Shown one piece after another: positions 6,353 to 9,523 of a stretch of 9,523 nucleotides of DNA (position 1 is its first letter; the number at the start of each line of letters is the position of its first letter). The notes below the pieces were generated by a model. It made no database searches and was not told the origin of the DNA. It worked only from the letters and a program-made list of their open reading frames with translations. Source of the DNA: RGIG2560 sp964418385 (GTDB taxonomy: Bacteria; Patescibacteriota; Microgenomatia; UBA1400; PJMF01); NCBI GenBank assembly GCA_964418385.1, contig CAYQLH010000036.1:1-9523 (forward strand). Reading direction: 5' to 3'. The translations under genes and the position numbers were made by a program.

Positions 6353-6377
6353 CAAAAATGATACATTATGATATAAT
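6349..6377 (+). promoter_or_regulatory. Perfect consensus promoter pointing into the 3' end of gpmI
   Basis: TTGACA (6349-6354), a 17-nt spacer and TATAAT (6372-6377) match the housekeeping sigma consensus exactly, and TGn before the -10 makes it extended as well. The -35 contains the stop codon of the upstream gene. Transcription would start near 6384-6386 and run antisense through gpmI. No plus-strand gene follows. Confidence 0.7.
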
Positions 6378-6424
6378 ATAGGACACATCGCTAGAGAAAG
6401 CAAAAGAAAGGTTTGATGTAAATT
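6378..6424 (+). other. Leader-like segment ending in ATG-TAA, no gene behind it
   Basis: After the promoter comes a purine-rich Shine-Dalgarno-like AAAGAAAGG (6403-6411) and, 4 nt later, ATG (6416-6418) directly followed by TAA (6419-6421). The gpmI stop on the other strand begins 3 nt further. This looks like the intact 5' end of a gene whose body is absent, a start-stop element, or the leader of an antisense or small RNA. Confidence 0.4.
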
Positions 6425-8119
6425 TTAGCGCAATAGGTTTCGCCCGGTCATGGACTCTGGTTGCGGCAAGCCCATCAATGCCAGCATCGTGGGCGCAATG
6501 TCTGCCAGCACGCCTCCTGGCAAGGTACGCGATTGATTGAAAAACTGCGGGGAGATCACAATAAATGGCACTGGGAATGTCGAGTGTTCCGTGTCCATAT
6601 TGCCTGTAGTCATGTCAATCATTTCTTCCACGTTACCGTGATCGGCGGTGATGATCAAATTCCCGCCTCGTTGGTAAACCGCTTTGGCGATCCGCCCCAC
6701 ACATTCATCCACCACTTCACAAGCTTTAATTCCCGCCTGGAGATTGCCAGTGTGACCCACCATGTCGCCGTTGGCGATGTTGATGACAATAGCATCGTAG
6801 TCAGACTTTTTTACCCGTTCCACCACTTCATCCGTAATTTCGTAAGCACTCATTTCTGGCACCAAATCGTATGAACGTTCACCTTTAGATGGCAAAATTA
6901 CTCGGTCTTCGCCTGGATAAATAAATTCTTTCTGACCGTTCATGTAATAAGTCACAAACCGTTCTTTTTCGGTTTCACTCACGCGCAACTGTTTGAGTCC
7001 CGCATCCGCAAAAATTCTGCCCAATGGCCGTTTTACCGGTTGTGGCGGAAAAGCTTCTACCACCGGCAAATTGTCTTCATAGCGCGTCATTGTCACAAAG
7101 AAAAGATTTTTCAAGAAACGCTTGCGCGCAAACGCCACCGAAAGTTGCGACTGGTGTAAGTTCGTTTTCTCATATTTTTCGGCGTACGGGTCAAAATCCA
7201 TTTTTTGCTCGCCAAAATCTTCCAGTACAAATGCCCGCGTCAACTCGCGCGGCCGGTCAATACGATAATTCGTAAAAATGACCGCGTCATTATCGTTAAT
7301 CGTGATCACGTTGCCGTTCGCGTCCAAAATATTGGTGGGCGTGACAAACTCGTCGGTGTTGCCTTTCTGGTGCTCCAGATTAATGGCAGCCAAAGGGTCA
7401 TTGGCTTTCTCGCCAATACCGCTGGTGAGACAATCATACGCCGCTTCCACCCGATCCCAGCGTAAATCCCGATCCATCGCGTAAAAACGACCCATCAGTG
7501 ACGCAATTTGACCCAAATTCACTTGATTGCACTTGTCCAAAACTTGTTGAATGATATTGGGCGCATCATAAGGCGGCGAATCGCGCCCATCGGTAAAAAG
7601 ATGCAGGTACAAACGTGGCACTCCGTGTGCCGCCGCCATTTCGATGAGTTTAAGCATGTGTTGCAAATTGGCGTGGACGCTGCCGCTGCCAGCCAAACCC
7701 ATCACGTGGAGGGCAGAATTGTTCTTTTTCACGTGCTCGAAAGCGCGCAAAAACGCTTCGTTGCGCTGAAAACTGCCATCGCTGATAGACATATTTACTC
7801 GCGGCAAGTCTTGGTAAACGATATTGCCGGCGCCGATATTGACGTGACCCGTTTCTGAGTTGCCATCCTCGCCTTTGGGCAAGCCCACCGCTTCACCAGA
7901 GGCTGCCAGCTGTGCGTGCGGAAAAGACAGCCAAAAAAGATCCATGTTTGGCGTTTTTCCTAGAGAAATCGCGTTGCCAGCGTTATTGGGACCAATGCCC
8001 CAGCCGTCCAAAATCAAAAGCACTGTCAGCGGACCGCTGTAGGGCTTGCGCGGCGACTCCGCGGTAAAATTCTTACCCGTAATCTGCGGTTGGATAATGT
8101 GTTTGTTGGCCTCTAACAT
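6425..8119 (-). CDS. gpmI: 2,3-bisphosphoglycerate-independent phosphoglycerate mutase
   Basis: Interconverts 3-phosphoglycerate and 2-phosphoglycerate in cytoplasmic glycolysis through a phosphoserine intermediate with two divalent metals. The 564-residue protein shows the family landmarks: LILDGWG (metal Asp38), GNSETGH with the nucleophile Ser88, GSVH (His149), TDGRD (176-180), GRFYAMDRD (210-218), YRIDR (285-289), Lys385 before the YYMNG strand, PEMSAYE (421-427), GDMVGHTG (Asp452, His456), TADHGN (Asp493, His494) and TEHST (His512). All expected metal and substrate residues appear present. It is longer than the usual roughly 510 residues mainly because of a 27-residue N-terminal extension before the core and a few insertions. 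The ATG is chosen because it lies one base after the enolase stop (TAATATG), giving tight translational coupling; there is no clear Shine-Dalgarno. It is the second gene of an eno-gpmI operon catalysing consecutive steps. No obvious terminator follows it. Confidence 0.96.
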   Translation of the reverse strand: MLEANKHIIQPQITGKNFTAESPRKPYSGPLTVLLILDGWGIGPNNAGNAISLGKTPNMDLFWLSFPHAQLAASGEAVGLPKGEDGNSETGHVNIGAGNIVYQDLPRVNMSISDGSFQRNEAFLRAFEHVKKNNSALHVMGLAGSGSVHANLQHMLKLIEMAAAHGVPRLYLHLFTDGRDSPPYDAPNIIQQVLDKCNQVNLGQIASLMGRFYAMDRDLRWDRVEAAYDCLTSGIGEKANDPLAAINLEHQKGNTDEFVTPTNILDANGNVITINDNDAVIFTNYRIDRPRELTRAFVLEDFGEQKMDFDPYAEKYEKTNLHQSQLSVAFARKRFLKNLFFVTMTRYEDNLPVVEAFPPQPVKRPLGRIFADAGLKQLRVSETEKERFVTYYMNGQKEFIYPGEDRVILPSKGERSYDLVPEMSAYEITDEVVERVKKSDYDAIVINIANGDMVGHTGNLQAGIKACEVVDECVGRIAKAVYQRGGNLIITADHGNVEEMIDMTTGNMDTEHSTFPVPFIVISPQFFNQSRTLPGGVLADIAPTMLALMGLPQPESMTGRNLLR

Positions 8120-8120
8120 A

Positions 8121-9422
8121 TTATTGGCTTTGATTTTGGTTGATCAGTTGCAACTCCGAGTGAATCTGCAAAAGGCGGTTATACTTCGCAATCCGCTCGC
8201 CGCGATTGGGCGGACCAAATTTCACAAATTCGGCACCGATGCCCACAGCCAAGTCAGCAATCAAATCGTCGCCAGTTTCGCCCTCACGGTTGGAAACCAC
8301 AAGCTGCCAATTAGCCGCCCGCGCCGTCTTGATAGAATTCATCAGCTCCGTCACTGTGGGCACCTGACTTGTCTTGAGCAACAAGGTGTTGCCAATTCTC
8401 TCCTTAATCGCCGTCGCGGTTAGCTTCGCGTCCGTGCGCGTCATCGAGTCAGTCACAATGCGCGCCGCCTTGTCGTACTCGGCTGTAAATTCGCGCCAAG
8501 AACCCACATCGCCGCTGGCAAACGGATCTTCGAAAGAATACAAAGCGTAAAGCTTATTGAGATCTTTTAGATAGGCGATCCACTGCTTATTGTTCATACT
8601 GTCAGTTTTGTCCTTAATTTTATATTTGCCCACCGAGTAGAAATTATCAGCGTTAAAATCTGCGCCAAAGAAAACATCACGCCCAATGATGAGCTCAATT
8701 TCTCGCGCCGCTTCCGACATCAAGTCAAAAGCATCTGTGTTTTTGTAAAGACTAGGCGTAAAACCGCCGCTGGGACCTACAGAGCGGATCGCACCTTTTT
8801 GCTTGAGTAAATCACCCAAAGCCTTGAAAATCGAAACCGCAATTTCCAGCGATCTAGCAAAATTTAAATGATTTGCCGGGATAATTTGAAATTCCTGGAA
8901 GTCGAGATTGTCTGTACCGTGCGCCCCGCCGTCAATCAACCCGTAAATACAAGTGGGGATCGCCAGCACCCGCGCCAGGTTATAACGTTTGAAAATGTAG
9001 TAATAGGGCGGCCAACCGTAAGATAGCGCCGCTGCTTTCAAAATCGCCTGGGAAACCACCATCGTGGTATTGGCGCCGATATTTTCCAAATCTTTGGAAG
9101 TATCCATGCCCACGAGCATACTGTCTAAATTTTCCTGATCAATAGGGTTTTTTCCGATCAAACGTCCCGCAATTTGCGTGTTGATAATTTCCACCGCTTT
9201 GGTGACACCCAGACCCAGCATCCGGTTGGGATCGTGGTCGCGCAACTCGTGATAACCGCTTTTGTGATTGTTATTGGCAGTCGAAACACTCGTCACCACC
9301 ATCACCCCGTTAGTGAGCGATAGTGAGCATTCAATCGTGGGAATGCCCCGTGAATCAAGAATTTCCCGTGCCAAAACATTATTGATCGTCACACTGTTGT
9401 TTTCTGCTGTCAAAATTGCCAT
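8121..9422 (-). CDS. eno: Enolase-family protein with altered active site
   Basis: 433 residues, collinear with enolase (2-phosphoglycerate to phosphoenolpyruvate) over its whole length. Conserved landmarks are REILDSRG (19-26), LGLGVTKAV (69-77), GGAH (His168), FQEF (Glu177), the metal-ligand set Asp255 / Glu298 (SFEDP) / Asp325, Lys350 (LLLK), IADLAVG (388-394) and Lys401. Striking losses: the GDEGG motif is GPSGG (216-220), so the catalytic Glu (E211 in yeast) is Ser218; the mobile SGASTG loop is replaced by an Asn-rich TANNNHKSG; and HRSGETED reads NREGETGD, so the substrate-binding His is Asn378. The frame is intact with family-typical composition, so this is not a decayed pseudogene. 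The operon with gpmI favours a glycolytic role, but the chemistry must differ or be impaired. The symbol reflects family, not proven activity. ATG 9422 sits 6 nt after a -10 box without a Shine-Dalgarno. Confidence 0.9.
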   Translation of the reverse strand: MAILTAENNSVTINNVLAREILDSRGIPTIECSLSLTNGVMVVTSVSTANNNHKSGYHELRDHDPNRMLGLGVTKAVEIINTQIAGRLIGKNPIDQENLDSMLVGMDTSKDLENIGANTTMVVSQAILKAAALSYGWPPYYYIFKRYNLARVLAIPTCIYGLIDGGAHGTDNLDFQEFQIIPANHLNFARSLEIAVSIFKALGDLLKQKGAIRSVGPSGGFTPSLYKNTDAFDLMSEAAREIELIIGRDVFFGADFNADNFYSVGKYKIKDKTDSMNNKQWIAYLKDLNKLYALYSFEDPFASGDVGSWREFTAEYDKAARIVTDSMTRTDAKLTATAIKERIGNTLLLKTSQVPTVTELMNSIKTARAANWQLVVSNREGETGDDLIADLAVGIGAEFVKFGPPNRGERIAKYNRLLQIHSELQLINQNQSQ

Positions 9423-9428
9423 GTGCGT

Positions 9429-9457
9429 ATTTTAAAGCATTCGCCCCGTTTTTGCAA
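9429..9457 (-). promoter_or_regulatory. Leaderless-type promoter of the eno-gpmI operon
   Basis: On the minus strand, TTGCAA (9457-9452), a 17-nt spacer and TAAAAT (9434-9429) form a good housekeeping-type promoter. The enolase ATG begins 6 nt after the -10, so the transcript would start at or beside the start codon. This matches the arrangement at 1036 and 2499. Confidence 0.65.
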
Positions 9458-9508
9458 CTGCTCAAACTAGCACAAAGACACTCGCGCTGCTCTCGAGGAA
9501 AGTGCCTC

Positions 9509-9514
9509 TTGACA
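9509..9514 (+). promoter_or_regulatory. Possible -35 box of a divergent gene beyond the window
   Basis: A consensus TTGACA on the plus strand lies 9 nt from the window end. Its context CCTCTTGACAA is identical to the 11 bases around the -35 at 6349. The -10 would fall outside the window. It suggests a gene transcribed rightwards, divergent from enolase. Confidence 0.3.
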
Positions 9515-9523
9515 ACAAGCCTA

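Noticed and set aside
6461..6874. Plus-strand open frame downstream of the perfect promoter
   Set aside because: It is antisense to conserved gpmI sequence, begins with TTG and has a His/Phe/Val-rich composition typical of a shadow frame. The promoter alone does not make it a gene.

Overview
The window looks like a piece of a bacterial genome from the Candidate Phyla Radiation (Patescibacteria), probably a metagenome scaffold. This is an inference from four things: short conserved membrane proteins packed around a polyprenyl-phosphate sugar-1-phosphate transferase variant; a secreted Pro/Ser/Thr-rich surface protein; several genes whose start codon sits only 6-7 nt after a -10 box; and a stretch of 10 Ns flanked by diverged copies of one sequence. 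TGA is read as stop in three genes, which argues against the UGA=Gly code of Gracilibacteria and Absconditabacteria. I see no tRNA, rRNA, CRISPR, phage or insertion-sequence features.

Layout, left half (plus strand): (1) a fragment of a processive GT2 glycosyltransferase at 1-210, a 10-N gap, then the 3' two-thirds or less of the same gene at 221-990. The first 210 bases realign without indels to 317-526, so the join is probably two strain-variant contig ends placed side by side. (2) A 133-aa three-helix membrane protein (1036-1437), followed 10 nt later by a MraY/WecA-like transferase (1448-2491). (3) A 204-aa two-helix membrane protein (2499-3113), whose -10 box overlaps the stop codon of the preceding gene. 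GT2, transferase and membrane proteins suggest envelope glycan or exopolysaccharide synthesis. (4) A 352-base intergenic region with a 24-bp perfect palindrome plus a third half-site, then two overlapping inverted repeats that cannot form together. (5) A 533-aa secreted protein (3466-5067) overlapping by 14 nt a 432-aa protein (5054-6352) that has a beta-rich domain, a Pro/Thr/Ser stalk and a C-terminal membrane anchor. Together they look like one surface protein split by a frame change, or a coupled pair.

Right half (minus strand): a two-gene glycolytic operon in the order enolase (9422-8121) then cofactor-independent phosphoglycerate mutase gpmI (8119-6425), with one base between stop and start. 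GpmI retains its catalytic residues. The enolase keeps the fold-defining motifs and the three metal ligands but has lost the GDEGG catalytic glutamate, the SGASTG loop and the HRSGE histidine. It is the most unusual gene here. Between the convergent units lies a perfect consensus promoter (TTGACA-N17-TATAAT, plus strand) followed by a ribosome-binding-like stretch and an ATG that is immediately followed by TAA.

First genes of units at 1036, 2499 and 9422 look leaderless, whereas internal genes at 1448 and 5054 have Shine-Dalgarno sequences.
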